64,000 bases of DNA from positions 72,011,752 through 72,075,751 of the forward strand of contig JAMXBB010000006.1 of NCBI GenBank assembly GCA_024138015.1, read 5' to 3'. Of this stretch, positions 1 through 12,407 are shown in pieces. Position numbers and translations under genes: made by a program. Positions within the stretch are counted from its first letter, which is position 1. Every line of letters starts with the position of its first letter. Source of the stretch: Lumnitzera littorea. Taxonomy: Eukaryota > Streptophyta > Magnoliopsida > Myrtales > Combretaceae. The notes below the pieces were generated by a model, which worked only from the letters and a program-made list of their open reading frames with translations, was not told the origin of the DNA and made no database searches.

Positions 1-3000
1 AAGATAAAAACCCTAAAACGATTTCCTATAAGGCTATGCCCTTATCTTCGTGCCTAAGCCTTACACTTCAATAAGTAGATCAACCAATCACTTTAGATAA
101 CTTATCAATTGAGAGTTGGAATCATTTATCAATTGATAACTTATTAAAATCTAGTGATAAGATATTTTCCTTATCACCTCTTCACTTATACTACATATGG
201 AAAATTTTCATAAGATTTTATAAGCTTAACTTTAATAAATGAGACAAGACCATTCCATGGACAAAAAGGACTTGAAATGGTAGATCTAAACAAGGAAGAA
301 AGGGGGGCCATACTCGTATCTTTCAACCATCAATCACTTTCTCTTACACACCATTATTCACCCCTTAATGCTTACATCATCAATAGTTGCAATTGTTAAC
401 TTTTGTGTAAGCTACAAGACAATCAAATAAAGCTTCTTGCACACACTTCTTTTCTCATTTAAAATCTGCCACTCTCTCCCTCTTTCACTCCCATTTTCAC
501 TTCCTTTTCTCTCACTTTAAACATAAATCAAAAGAAGAATTTAACTCCATAAATTCCCAACATTTTCGCCACCATTTTTGCTTCCATACTCACGGCAATT
601 TCTCCTCTTATTCTTGTGTCATTTTCTTTCATCATCTAAGACCTTTTAGAACCATTAGAACATTCCACAAACCCCATTCCAAAAGACCAAACAATTCGGG
701 TTCCAAAAGGTGGCAAAAAGGAGGAAGCAAAGTTAAGAGCTTAAGTGGAACCTTTGTGCTCAACCACCATATTTTGCTTTAAGGACGAGTAAGTGTTTCT
801 TGTGATTTGTGGGTTAGTGTTTATGATTAGGAGGCTTTGATTTCTTGAAGATATAAGTAAGGTTTAAGTTGTTATAACACCAAATATCGTTTTAAGAAAC
901 AAACCATGAAACCCTTACATGAAGTTGAAACATGAACATGTAAAGTTGGTGTTTTGTAAAGACATTTGTTTAATGCTTTGAATGGAAGATTTTAAGTTAA
1001 GAAAATCTTGAAATGAGAACTTTAATGGAGGATGAGCATGCTGGACGTGAGGGTTCCATAGTCATTTGGATGTTGAGTTTGTTTCCATTAAGTTAAACAT
1101 GCTCAAATCTAGACTTAAGTTAAGGAAAAATCCATCACATGAAGTTTTATGAAGAAACCAACTTTGTATGACATGAGCTATGATATAGGAGTTGTATTAA
1201 ATATAAGATCTTCTATTTCTTTGTGTGGAACATAAGTTAAGGAATCATCTTATGGAAGAAAAGTTAAGTTGAGATTTGGACACAAGTAGTCTAAGTGCAT
1301 AATCTACCACCTAAACTTAAGGAAATGATGAAACAAGTTGAAAAACCAAGTAAGGACCCCTTGGAACCATCATGAACAGATCTGGAACATGGGAAAAAGA
1401 AGCTTAAAAATATGATAAAGTGAATGAATAAAGTGAAAAGATTAACCAAAGTAAGTATGGTAAACATATAAAGCCAAAAACTCAAAATCGAGCTTAAAAC
1501 TCTCAAAACAAGCTTAGAACTCTAAGTTGGGCCTTCAATAAAATTCTGACCAGCACCTTAGAACATCAAGAGAGGATGTTTTGAAGCCCATAAGAAATCC
1601 ACCTAAGGCTCCATAAGCCCACCAAAGTCATTAACTTTAGTTTGAACCAAAAACAAGCCCATTTGACAACTTAAGCCCACTAAAGGGCCCAAGAAGTGGT
1701 TGTTAGCCTTAGGAATATAAATCAAAATTGTAAATCTGATCTCAAGGAGTATTTTAAGCTTAGGATAAAATCTTAAGACCAAGCCCAAAGGATTCCTCAA
1801 GTTATCAAAAAGCCCATTTACCAAACAAGGCCCAAAAACACTCCAACACATGAGGAACGCTACTATTCTGACCCATAGATAGAATTGTATACCTCATTTT
1901 GAAAATTGAATCTTATCACGTTAAAGTACACTCGAAAACGATGAAGATTGACTATAAGATCATAAAAATCGAATTTAAAACGAAAAAGTTATAAGCGATT
2001 GAACATTGAATAAAAACCGGGAAAAATTACGAAAACTAGTCAAGGATATAACTTAAGGAAAATTTACTTAGTTTCTTAAGTTTGCTACAATTCCTTATAA
2101 AAATTATTTCAATGACTAAGGGACACTGTTTACGGAGACGACTTACCTCCGGATTACTTTGACTAACTAATATGGCTAAGTGAGTAAATTCCCGATGACT
2201 CTTTACTTGATTTCGCTTGTAGAATAGATGCACCTAAACTTATATATATAAATTTGGATGCTTGTAGGATATGGGAAATGCATGTGTATGAATTTTTGGA
2301 TGAATGAGATGACTTGAAAATTATATATAATAATGGGAATTGTTTGCATTATATATACATGTGAATTGTATGGAATGAAATTGTCTGATCACCCTAAAAA
2401 TTGAGTTAATCATTTATACGATTAAGAAATCAAAATGAATCATGCATACCCCATATTGCATACGGATAACACCGACTGCCGCTTCACGCAGAAGATGGGA
2501 AGGGACTCATAGGAATACGAGTTTCTTGCAGGATTGGACACTAGCTATGTCATCATATATATTAAGTCTCTGTCCTAAGCTGATGGGCTTACTAGGCGCC
2601 GGAAGACGCCAACCGTCGGCGAGGGGCCGAGTCTTGTAGCTTCTGCTTAGGGTATGTGTTTGTGGATTGCGGAGGCCACCATACCGCTAGACTTGGGATT
2701 TTGAAAATATGATTTATTACTCGGTAGTGAAAGTATATATATGTAGATATATACTTAGTTTTGTTTTTACTTAAGCACAATAGTGCTAATGAATTAAAAC
2801 CCAAGGTCTAGAACCCGGATTTTGGTTTGGGTCGGTTAATTATCTCCAAACCCCAACTTCAGGGGGCGTAATTCTGAGTCGTATGCAGTTCCTAAGCCAC
2901 TACATACGTTGTTTAGCATGCTGATTGTTCATGCATTCATATGATTATGCATCTAATAAATTTTGCCATGCGGTATTGATGAGGGTAATTCTCTCACTAA

Positions 3001-3440
3001 GCGTAAGCTTACACCCCGACAGTTCTTTTCCTTGTAGGTAGATCGATAGTTGGGACTGGGATAGGAATCAAGTGCATAGTGCTACCATTGAATCAGTATG
3101 ATGAAAAGGCTTGTGTAGTTAATTCGGAATGCTCCAAAAAACGACTAATGTCTCAATTAAGTTTAGTATATTTAGTAAGTTTAGAATTTCCTAGAATTGT
3201 CTATCTTATTTCGCTATTTTGGTAGGGAATATCGATTCTCTACGGTTCTGAGGAATTGTATCCATAATTATTTATATTATATAATGAGTCAATGAACTAA
3301 AATTGAAGACTTTAGCAAATAACTATTTAGAGTCTTGCAATCTCTGACTTGCAAGGCGATTTTCTTATCATGGGTGCACACGTGATATGGAAATTTTAGG
3401 CAATACTACTAGGTCCCTCCTAGGGTCACTATAAAGGCTC
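1..3440 (+). repeat. Long LTR-like repeat, copy A (left end outside window)
   Basis: Positions 1-3013 are the reverse complement of 17618-20645, matching along nearly the whole length with scattered substitutions and a few small indels. A third, much more diverged copy lies at 61141-64000 (minus). The stretch at about 3330-3435 (with TTATCATGGGTGCACACG near 3370) recurs at 61140-61270 and around the gypsy-2 insertion site (22.69 and 40.98 kb). Non-coding, multi-copy and several kb long, it fits a long LTR of a Tekay/Del-like Ty3/gypsy element, but I see no bounded TG...CA ends or target duplication here, so the LTR reading is inference. The small reading frames inside are chance or decay products. 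Confidence 0.75.
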
Positions 3441-3554
3441 TACAAGTTGCATTGGTTGAGTGAAAAAGGAGCATTGCAGTCACTCAACAAGTACTATTGC
3501 TTATCACTATCGAAAATTACTCTTACTAAATTCTCTACGACATACTACCTATGT

Positions 3555-6462
3555 ACGCTTCCCACATGTTACTTAGGAGACCATGGTTATTTGATGGGAG
3601 AGTTATCTATGATGGATATTAGAACACGTATACATTCAAGAAGGATAGCATGAAGATTGCATTAAACCCAATGTTACCGAGTGAAGTTAATAAACTGCAG
3701 GCCAAACTTGCTTGTGGATTAAAGAAGGCTCTAGTGATGAGTAGAGCCGAGCTCTAAGAGATCGTTAAAGTTGATACATCGACCCTTATGTTGGTCAGGC
3801 ACCCATTGAAGCTGAAGGAGTGGGGTGAACTACCTTAGGAAATAAAAGAGTTGCTAGACAAATATACTAACCTGTTCCTATAACAGTTACCTAAAGGGTT
3901 ACCCTTAATTCGAGGTATAGAACACTGCATGACTTAATACTTAGTATCACACTATTGAATAAGCCAACTTATCGAATAAGTCTCGAACAAGCTTCTAAGC
4001 TTCAACGTTGAGTCAATGAGCTACTGGAGATAGGGTATGTTAAGGAAAGTTTTAGCCCTTACGCTGTGCCAGCGCTTTTAGTGCCAAAAAAGGATGGAAC
4101 CTAGCTGATGTGTGTAGATAGTTGAGCCATGAACAAGATTACAATTAAGTATAGGTATCCTATCCCGAAGTTGAAAGATATGTTGGATGAATTAAGTAGA
4201 GGTAAGATTTTTAGCAAGATTGATCTTAACTCTTACTGCCATCAAATTCGCATGAAGCTAGGAGATGAGTGGAAATGATGTTCAAGACTTGACATGGATT
4301 ATATGAATGGATGGCTACGCCATTTGGCTTGTCAAATGCCCCAAGCACTTTCATGAGGCTAATGAATCATGTATTGAGACACCTGATTAAGAAGTGTGTC
4401 ATGGTATACTTTGATAGCAACCTAGTCTATTGTGTCGATATGTCGAGTCACTATAAACATCTCCAAGCCATTCTAGATATCCTCCGTACCGAGAGATTAT
4501 TTGATAATCTCAAGAAGTGTTGCTTTTACTAGGGGGAAGTGGTATTCTTGGTTTATGTAGTAAGTGGAGGAAGGTTACGAGTAGATGACGAGAAAATTCG
4601 AGCAATCATTGAGTAGCCAACTCCTACTACTTATGTTGACGTGAGAAGTTTCCATGGACTGGCTTCATTCTAAAGAAGATTCATTAGGAATTTTATCACC
4701 CTTGCCAAATCACTTAATGAGCTAATAAAGAAGAACACCGACTTATGATAGGGAGAAAGAGAGGGGAAGAGTTTTATCGAGATAAAGGAAAGATTGACCT
4801 TTGCCCTAATATTAGTTCTACTTGACTTCGAGAAAATGTTTGAGCTAGAATGCGATGTATCAGGCATTGGAAAAGGGGCTATCTTAATGCAGGAAGGTTA
4901 ACCAATTGCCTTACATAGTGAGAAGCTTAAAAGACCTCAGTTAAATTACTTCGTGTATGACAAATAACTCTTGGTACTAATTTAAGTACTACAAGTATAG
5001 CAGCATTATCTACTAACGAGAGAGTTTGTCATTTATATTGACCATGAGTCCTTGAGGTACCTTCGAAGTCATACTAAGTTGTTGAAGTGACAAGCGAGAT
5101 CAATTGAATTCCTTTAAGGAATCAATTTTGTAATAAAATATAAACATGGAAAGAGTAATGTAGTTGTAAATGCCCTTTCGAGAAGACATATACTCTTAAG
5201 TGAACTGTAGACTAGATTATTTGGGTTTGCAAGCATCAAAGAGTAACACTTTGGGGATCCACACTTTGGACCCATGTTTGCACGATGTGTCGATGGAAGA
5301 ACAGTGGATGAGTACCATGTGGAAGATGGCTACTTGTTTTAAAGGGGAAAATTATACGTGTCAACTTGTTCACTATAGGAGCTGCTGATCAGGGAAGCCT
5401 ATAGTGGAGGACTATTCGAACATTTTATAGAGAAAAGGACATATGAATTACTGAATGATCGATTATTTTGTCCAAGGATGAGCTGAGATGTGCACCAAAT
5501 TGTTAAAAGTTGTGTCGTGTGTAAAAGGGATATGTGCCAAGTTGAAAAAGGGAAGCAATGCCTTTACTTATTCCAACAAAACCATAGACTAAGTTGAGCA
5601 TAGACTTTATCCTCGAACTACCATGAACTGCCTGTGGCAAAGATTTTGTAATGGTTGTTGTGGATCAGTTTGGCAAGATGGTATACTTTGTGCCTTACAC
5701 CAAAACTAACTATGCTTTAGCTATTGCTTCTCTTTTCTTATAGGAGATTGTACTGTTACACAGCATGTCGAGAAGTGTAGTCTTCGATAGAGACTCAATG
5801 TTCTTGAGCTATTTTTGGAGGACATTATGGCAACAATTGGGGACCAAACTACTGTTCAGTACTTCCTATCACCCCTAAATTGATGGCCAGATAGTGATAG
5901 TTAATCGTACTTTGGGATCATTGCTCCTAGCTATAGTAGGCAAGAACTTAGCCAATTGGTTGCTTACCAGTGGTCAAATTTGCTTATAACCGAACAGTGC
6001 ATGACACCATAACTTCCTTTAAAGTGGTCTATGGTTTCAATCTAAGTTGCCCCTTGATCACACCCCTATACCTATGCTTATGCAAGAAGACCCAAATGTA
6101 ATAGCCAGAGCACAATCTCTTTAGCACATCTATGACAAAGTCACTCAACACATCAACTAAGTTATTAGAAGAATGCAAGAGAAAGACAAGGGTAAGACGG
6201 TTAAACAATTCCAGCAAGGAGACTTAGTATGGCTACATCTCAGCAAGGAACGGTTACCGAGTAAGAGGAGAAACGAATTATCTATAAGAGCTGAAGGACC
6301 TTTCAAAATCCTCTAAAAGATTATTGATAACACCTCCAAATTGGACTTGCCTAAAGATTATGGAGTTTCTGACATCTTCAACATTGCTGACGTCAATTCA
6401 TATCACCTCGATAGAGAGCTAATCGAAGACCATTTAGATTTGGTCCTAAATCCAAATTAACT
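3555..6462 (+). pseudogene. Ty3/gypsy pol relic (gypsy-1): protease-RT linker, RT, RNase H, integrase
   Basis: Degenerate polyprotein with many stops and frameshifts. In order I can read the protease-RT linker (about 3565-3900), reverse transcriptase (about 4000-4600; LVPKKDG at 4080, a DMLDEL stretch near 4180, and VYFD at 4410 where the catalytic second Asp of FDD has become Ser), RNase H (about 4790-5190), and integrase (about 5390-6230) with the usual catalytic-core neighbourhood. The C-terminal part (GPFKIL... FNIADVNSYHL) is typical of plant chromovirus-type integrases; no chromodomain is evident. It ends at 6462, next to a purine-rich AGAGGGAA and the 3' LTR. Gag and protease proper are missing, so the element is 5'-truncated against the long LTR-like repeat. 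It cannot encode a working protein. Confidence 0.85.
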
Positions 6463-6470
6463 AGAGGGAA

Positions 6471-7304
6471 TGATAGGACTTAAGCTATTAGGCCTTGGAC
6501 CCATAGTTGAGCCCGAGGATTAGAAGGCTTGGCAAGGCGGATTCTTCTACTCCAGCCGACTCTTACTAAAGCTAAGTACTTCTTCGTCGAGCCACTCTTT
6601 ATGTTAAGTCGAATGATTGTCCATCTCTCTGAAGTATGCTAAGTTGTAGATTACTCACTCGCGCTCGAACTGACTAATGACTCGGCATCTCCCTTGTTAA
6701 GAAGTTGAGAGAGAGAGATTAGACTAATCCTTAGCCACCCTTACTCGGACAAGCAACCAAACTGTACACTTTTGTCTGCATCCTCCAATGGCCTCGCCAA
6801 TGTATAGTTGCCATGTGTATAAGATCACATGTAGAATCTACCATACTAATTATTACTTTTCTTGAATATTCATTTTTACCCTTTTACATTACTTCTTTAG
6901 GGTAATACCCTTTTTATGTTTTCCTTTCTAGATATGTTGCCCTAAATTCTCGGGTATAAATACCCTTATATTTGTAGCTGTAATTATCAAATTGAACATT
7001 AATACACTAGACCTTTGTCTCTCATAAGCACTACTTCATCTTACTTTTATCCTGATCTTTAAGTAAAGTTAGGTAGCGAGTAACCTCACCGAACCATCAC
7101 ATGTGTCATATCAAGTTACACTATGAGTTCTTAGAAGTTTCATTAATGCATCATATCCATTGGAGTTGTTCATAGGTTTTTGCTTACTACATCATTTGCA
7201 TTTGTTCTTTCGCACATTCTCTATCACTTCCTTTTTGAGCTTTCGATAAGCTTGGACCCATTCAGTGATCGACCTTATCTTTTCTTGGTCACGGTTTGCA
7301 ACAA
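6471..7304 (+). mobile_element. 3' LTR of gypsy-1
   Basis: Begins TGATAGGACTTAAGC directly after a purine tract (CTAGAGGGAA), the same start as the gypsy-2 LTRs (TGATAGGAATTAAC at 22727). It has a TATA-like GGTATAAATACC near 6954 and then the usual leader of this family with the phrase CATATCAAG near 7106. The 3' end is placed by resemblance to the LTR at 44.87-45.41 kb and by the start of the Cassandra array; it may be off by a few bases. No matching upstream LTR is present. Confidence 0.7.
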
Positions 7305-7306
7305 AA

Positions 7307-8198
7307 TGTGATACCCTTTAAATACTAGGTGATAGAACTCTAATATCAAGGTGCTTTTTAAGGTAATGGCTAGGAATACATTAGAACTTCAAAGTTAAGT
7401 ATGCTTAGGCTAGATCAATCTCAAAAGGGTAATCTCTTATGAAGCTGCTGTACCAAGAGACAAAATCATATAGTACTCTACACCAAAGCGAATAATACCT
7501 TGATGTGAGGAGCTTCAGTTGAGTCATTATAGGTGGTGTTAGAGCTATTTACTAGCCAAAAGGGTAAAGTCTTTACTTAGTAGTAGTCGTGGACTTATAT
7601 AACAAAACTGACAAAGATGTTAGTTCTACAAGGGGGTTGTATTGTAATACCTCTTAATATTTAGTGATTGAATTCTAATAATTGAGGTGCTTTCTAGTAT
7701 AGTAGCTTAGAGTTCATCAAAACTTTGAAGTTAAGAATGCTTAGGGTAGGTCAATCTTAGGGTAGGTGACCTCTTAGGAAACTGATGTACCATAACACAA
7801 AACCATACAACATTCTATGCCAAATATGACAATATCTTGATGGGAGGAGTTTCAATTAGGTCGCTAAAAGGTGGTGTCAAAGTAATACACTTTTCGGAAA
7901 GGTAGAATCCTTACCTAGTGTGGTATAGACCAGGGTAACAAAATTGACAAGGACTTCAATTTTATAGGTAGAGTGGAATGTAATACCTCTTAAATACTAG
8001 GTGACTAAACTCTAGGTGCCTTTTAGTCCTATAGTTTAGAGCACTTTGGAATTCCAAAGTTAAGCGTACTTAAGCTAAGTTAATCATAAAATAAATGACT
8101 TCTTGGGAAGTTGCTGCACTAAAGGACAAAAACTATGTAATGCTTTATGTCAAAGAGGATAATACCTTAGTGTAAGGAGTTCTAATCAGGTCCTTACA
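7307..8198 (+). mobile_element. Cassandra-type TRIM array: three LTRs, two internal domains
   Basis: Three LTRs at 7307-7531, 7643-7869 and 7979-8198 start with TGTRATACC and lie exactly 336 bp apart. Each carries a decayed 5S-rRNA-like core (GTTAAG...GCTTAGG... then GTGACCTCTTAGGAA or close variants). The two internal domains (about 111 bp) each begin with an initiator-Met-type PBS two bases after the LTR: TGGTGTTAGAGC at 7534 and TGGTGTCAAAG at 7872. Cassandra is the known plant TRIM family with 5S rRNA sequence in its LTRs and no coding capacity. A normal element has two LTRs, so this looks like an unequal-recombination product. No target duplication is visible at the outer ends. Confidence 0.8.
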
Positions 8199-8689
8199 TC
8201 TATCTTCTCAAGTGCCATTAATTTTAGAAAGGAAATTGCTTGATACTTTATTAGGAGATTATGTGATGATATTTGTAGTACAGTAACACATTGTCTCCTC
8301 ATTCTTTAGATAAAGCCATAAAATTGGCTTATAATATGAAAGAAAAAAAGTTCAATATGGGATTTTTATGTCATCTCAGATAAGGGGTCATGTTTGAATG
8401 TAACCATCTAGCCTTGTGTCCTCTCATTCTAAGAGGTATATGCCTTCATTTGGTAACATACAACATAGGGGCTACGCTTCTCATCCTATTACATCAACTT
8501 GTAATGCTCCATAATCTATAGTTAAGGGTTACTTCAAAAAATATGGTTTCAATAGCTGTTAAAAGTTGGGAATTGAATGAAATCAAATGCCATAAGAAGA
8601 ATGACACATGCGAAATTTTGGTACAAAAGAAATAAGGGATTGTGCTTTAGATGTGATCAACCTTGTTGACAATCAATTTTCATTCAAGT
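8199..8689. other. No recognisable feature
   Basis: Non-coding sequence between the Cassandra array and the next repeat. I see no gene, RNA or bounded element. Confidence 0.5.
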
Positions 8690-8990
8690 ACGTAGGTCCC
8701 TGCAAAACAAAAGATAGCTACGAAGAATACTAGAGGGTGCTATAGTGCAACTACTTCGGTGCCTAAGTTAGTTCTTTTGTTGTGAGATTGAAACTATAAA
8801 GAAAGAAAGAGAAAAAAAAAAAAAAGGAATGAATTAGAGAGAGCCTTACTTAGGGGTCCTTTTCTTATTTATGGTAGATGATGCAAAATTATATCTAAAC
8901 TAAGATATTAGAATTGGGCTTAAATATTAGGCTAGTTAGTTTTGAGCCTGAGGCCCTATTTATTAAAAATTCCCTATCAACACTTACCCC
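8690..8990 (-). repeat. LTR-like direct repeat, copy 1 of 2
   Basis: Diverged match to 15770-16060 in the same orientation. On the minus strand both contain a TATA-like CATAAATA/ATAAATAG, a pyrimidine-rich CTTTCTCT leader, the phrase AACTTAGGCA (here) or GACTTAGGCA (copy 2), and here a TTTTGCAG acceptor-like site. That layout resembles a plant LTR promoter and leader. Purine-rich A-tract at 8800-8826. Orientation and LTR nature are inference. Confidence 0.5.
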
Positions 8991-9175
8991 CCACTCTCTT
9001 TAATGACAAGTTCGACGGAAAGAGTAAGCACCAGTATAGGCTCCTAAAACTTTAGCTCCAACTATTGATAAGTGTGGTTGAGCTAAAATTGTAGAAAGAG
9101 CTTCTTGTTGGCATTCTCAAGCTTATCTACAATTTAGGGATCTATGGCTTTAATTTAGCTGGAGTTGTAAGGTAA

Positions 9176-9535
9176 GTGAGATGCCTAAGTTGGACATGAC
9201 CTGTACTAAGTAGATCAACGGAGCACTGAGTATATAGAGAGGTCGACTTTGTTGTAGAAGCTTTAGAAAAGTCTACTGTAAAGGGTTTAAAGAAAGTGAG
9301 ATGCCCAAGTTGGACATGACCTGTACTAAGTAGATCAATGGAGCACTGAGTATATTGAGAGGTCGACTTTGCTGTAGAAGCTTTGGAAAAGTCTACTGTA
9401 AAGGGTTTAAAGAAAGTGAGATGCCCAAGTTGGACATGACCTGTACTAAGTAGATCAACGGAGCACTGAGTATATGGAGAGGTCGACTTTGCTGTAAAAG
9501 CTTTGGAAAAGTCTACTGTAAAGGGTTTAAAGAAG
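9176..9535 (-). repeat. Tandem repeat, 3 x 120 bp, open on the minus strand
   Basis: Three consecutive units of exactly 120 bp (9176-9295, 9296-9415, 9416-9535), differing at only a few positions. Because 120 is a multiple of three, the minus strand stays open through all units (open frame 9142-9615, 157 codons), giving a 40-residue repeat with cores such as FFKPFTVDFSKA and DLLSTGHVQL. I recognise no protein family, and the frame may be open only because the unit length is divisible by three. Identity between units is far higher than for other repeats nearby, so the amplification is young compared with the surroundings. Confidence 0.9.
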
Positions 9536-10130
9536 CCAGGATGCTTGAAGAGGCGAAAGCCTAAAGAGATGAGTGCTTGAAGAGGCAGAGAGAGTATGCA
9601 TGTAATCCAAGGCAAACATGACCTTTGCTAAGTGGAGTCATGGTGTAGGCTAGTTGGTCTCTAGTCCATTAATGATCTAGGACTTTAGGCTTACTTCCCT
9701 ATTGTCCATGTGAGTTGTAGGGTTTAGAATATTTTACCTACCCCTATTAATGGCTTAGGGCTTTTGAATAGCTTGTCATTTGTGTTCGTTGTAAAACTAG
9801 CGTTTTACCCATTGCCACTTAATGACTCAAGGCTTTTGAATAGCTCGTCGTCCATATTTATTTTAAGATTTAAAGCAACTGGCCTATCGCTCTTAAAGGA
9901 GTTAAAGGCTCTTTATATCTGGCCTAGCTCGTCATATGGGTGCAGGCGAACAACTCGGCAATTAATATCTAGTTTTATGCAGGGGCCAAAGTTAATAGTT
10001 CGAAAATTAAGGTTGTTGTTGTCTCTTGTGTGCTCAATTTCATGCAAAGAAAGGATGGACAAGGTCAGCAAGGAGTGCACCCCATAATTAATATGCATCT
10101 CAGCTTGGACTTAGTTCAAATCTGCACAAA
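9536..10130. other. Unclassified non-coding segment
   Basis: No domain or RNA recognised. Short phrases recur (GGCTTTTGAATAGCT near 9758 and 9830; AGCTCGTC near 9842 and 9925), suggesting internal duplication inside a larger degenerate repeat. Confidence 0.4.
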
Positions 10131-12190
10131 AGCTCGGTTGAAAAGGAGCTCAGAGATTGGAGGGCAGACTTGTGGCAGCTTGGCTAGGCTTCACGCAGCT
10201 CAGTTCGGTCTTCAAAAGAAGGTCATGAATGCCTGTAGTTTAGTTTGGCACGTACTATCTAGTTCAACTCGAATTTGCTATCAATGGAACTCTACTCAGT
10301 TAGTGAGAACACGGATTTGTTCGGAGCTCAAAGGTCGGATTTGCCTAGATCATTCCATGCACTTGGAGTTGCTCATCTATCATGGATCGTCTCAGTCCCT
10401 TTGTGCTACAGCTGCCTGCTGCTCAAACCCTTGTACGAAGAGCTCGGCTTCTAGGTCCAATCGCAGTTTAGTTAGGAGCAAAGTTACTTTGACCTCAAGC
10501 ATAGCTCGGGAATGCTGTTGCTATTGAGGTCAAAATGCTACTGCTTGAGAGGGTAGCTCATTTTCCAGTGCGGATGATAGCTCGGATCTTCATTATTATC
10601 TACATAAAAGAGCTTGGCAAAGCTTAAAGCATGCTTTTTGGTGTTGTCAAACTCAAGTTGGAGATTGGCCGAGTGGACCTTAGAGCTCGGACTTGACGAA
10701 CAGCTCAATCGTGGATGGCTTGGAATTGCTGAATTGTTCAGTTGTTCACATCAGCATTGAAGCTCTAGTGCTCGGTTGAATTGATCAAGTATTGTTGCTA
10801 TTAAGGGGCACGACTGTGAAACTAGGATAATATCTTTTAAGAAATTTAAAAGCCAAAAAAGAGGTGTTTATAGTTCTCTAATTTTTTTCCAAATTCCGAG
10901 GAAAGTCTTGGGACTGTAAAATATTCCTCAAGTCTCTCCAGGCCAACAGTCATGCATTCCTTCATCTACTTTAATCTGGATGAACAAAATTAGTATAGTT
11001 TTGAGACTTTTCCCTCCATTTGTTTCCCTTAATTCTCAGTCTTACAATAAACGATTAGAAACACGGCCCTATTAATTGCTTCTGAATCGCTTCATAAAAC
11101 TCATCTAGCTTGCAGCATGTAAATGGCCTAAAAAGCAATCCAAGTGATTTGAATCCAATTTGTTGTGAGAGTTGCTTGGGAATTTAACCATGCCAAGGTC
11201 TTAGTTCATCTCACATGTTAGCTAAAACCTAATGAGAAATATTAGTAGAGATTGCATCAACAAAACATTAATCAGTCATCGAAACCTTGGATGCAATTGA
11301 AATCAACTGAACCTACTAATAGATGTTGGTAACCTCCTAAAACAGAGAACTTAAGTAGAGCTCAGTAGGGGCTACTGCAAGCATGTCCAAGGCATGGTTC
11401 TTTCAAAGCTTCTCTGTTACGAGGCACCTATAGCTCAGATTGAATTGCTCGAATTGTTGCTGTCCATAATGCAGCCGTCCACTGTACGAAGCTCGGAATT
11501 TCCAAATGACAGCTCGGCTAAACATAAATCAGCAACTCGTTACAGCTCAATTGAAGCTCGGAGTTCGGGTGGAGTTTTTTAGCCGTATTGGCTACAGCTC
11601 GCAGCTATCATGGTAGAATTTCGCTACTCAGAGCTTGGCGCGAATCAGAGTTCGGCAAGGATTGGAATTCGGCTTCGTTGGAGAAATATCTTGGCACCAT
11701 TAATCTCTATCTCGATGCACGGAGTACACTACCAAAAAGGTCGGGTTGGTATATCAAAGGAGATTGGCTGCTTCGCACTTCGCTGAAGTTACAGCTCTCG
11801 CTTCAAATGTCGTTCAAGGCCGCTCGTCATAACATGGGTAAGCAGGTTGGTTGTATTTGGATGACAGCAAATGATTAATCCTAGTAGTGTCTTCAACAAG
11901 TATTGTTTGGTGGAGGGGATTCTCGATTTTTGAAGAAATTAGAGCAGCAAGCTGCTCTACCGTGTGTTGCTCCAACCAAATGCAGCTGAGTTCAACTACT
12001 AAAAATCCAATTATTCAGCCTGTTGCAGCTTTATTCATGTTTGTTCATTTCAGGTGAGCTCAGCAAGGACTTCGGAGCTCGGTTGTAGAGCTCGGATTGA
12101 GCTGGAATTTGACTCAGTTGCTGTCTCCTTTGCGATCAGATCAGCACTTCGAGAACTGGTTGGCTTATAATGTTGTTAAAAGCTCGGCAT
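10131..12190 (+). repeat. GCTCGG-rich segment of an unclassified element
   Basis: By eye I count about twelve GCTCGG hexamers on the plus strand between 10131 and 12186 (for example 10132, 10441, 10504, 10576, 10684, 11512, 12077, 12094, 12182), usually as AGCTCGG or GAGCTCGG, and I noticed none in the opposite orientation. Chance predicts less than one. Two short open frames here (10030-10527 and 11588-11878) have no recognisable domain, and I do not call them genes. The segment lies between the two LTR-like repeats at 8.7 and 15.8 kb, so it may be the non-coding interior of a large non-autonomous element. Confidence 0.55.
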
Positions 12191-12407
12191 GATGTAACGG
12201 CTTGTGGACAACTCGACCATCATTGTAGGGAACTCAAACCTGCCGTCAACGAGGAGTTCGATTCGCACATGAGAGTGCTTTGATCAAGCCTGCAATTCAC
12301 ATTTTATATAATTAAATTTATGGAATGTCTATGGAAGAAGCTCGAATACTTGGTCAAAGAAAGTAAAAATAACAATTTAAGTAACAAAATTTATTTAAAT
12401 CATATGT
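12191..12407. other. Transition to AT-rich sequence; nothing recognised
   Basis: Composition changes sharply near 12300 from mixed to strongly AT-rich. No gene or element end is recognised. Confidence 0.4.

Noticed and set aside
7307..8198. Genuine tandem 5S rDNA array
   Set aside because: Spacing of 336 bp could suggest it, but the 5' third of 5S is missing, PBS-like sites lie between units, and the ends are LTR-like (TGTAATA), which points to Cassandra.
10030..10527. 165-codon open frame in the GCTCGG-rich block
   Set aside because: No domain, overlaps a second frame, and lies in repeat-like sequence; not supported as a gene.
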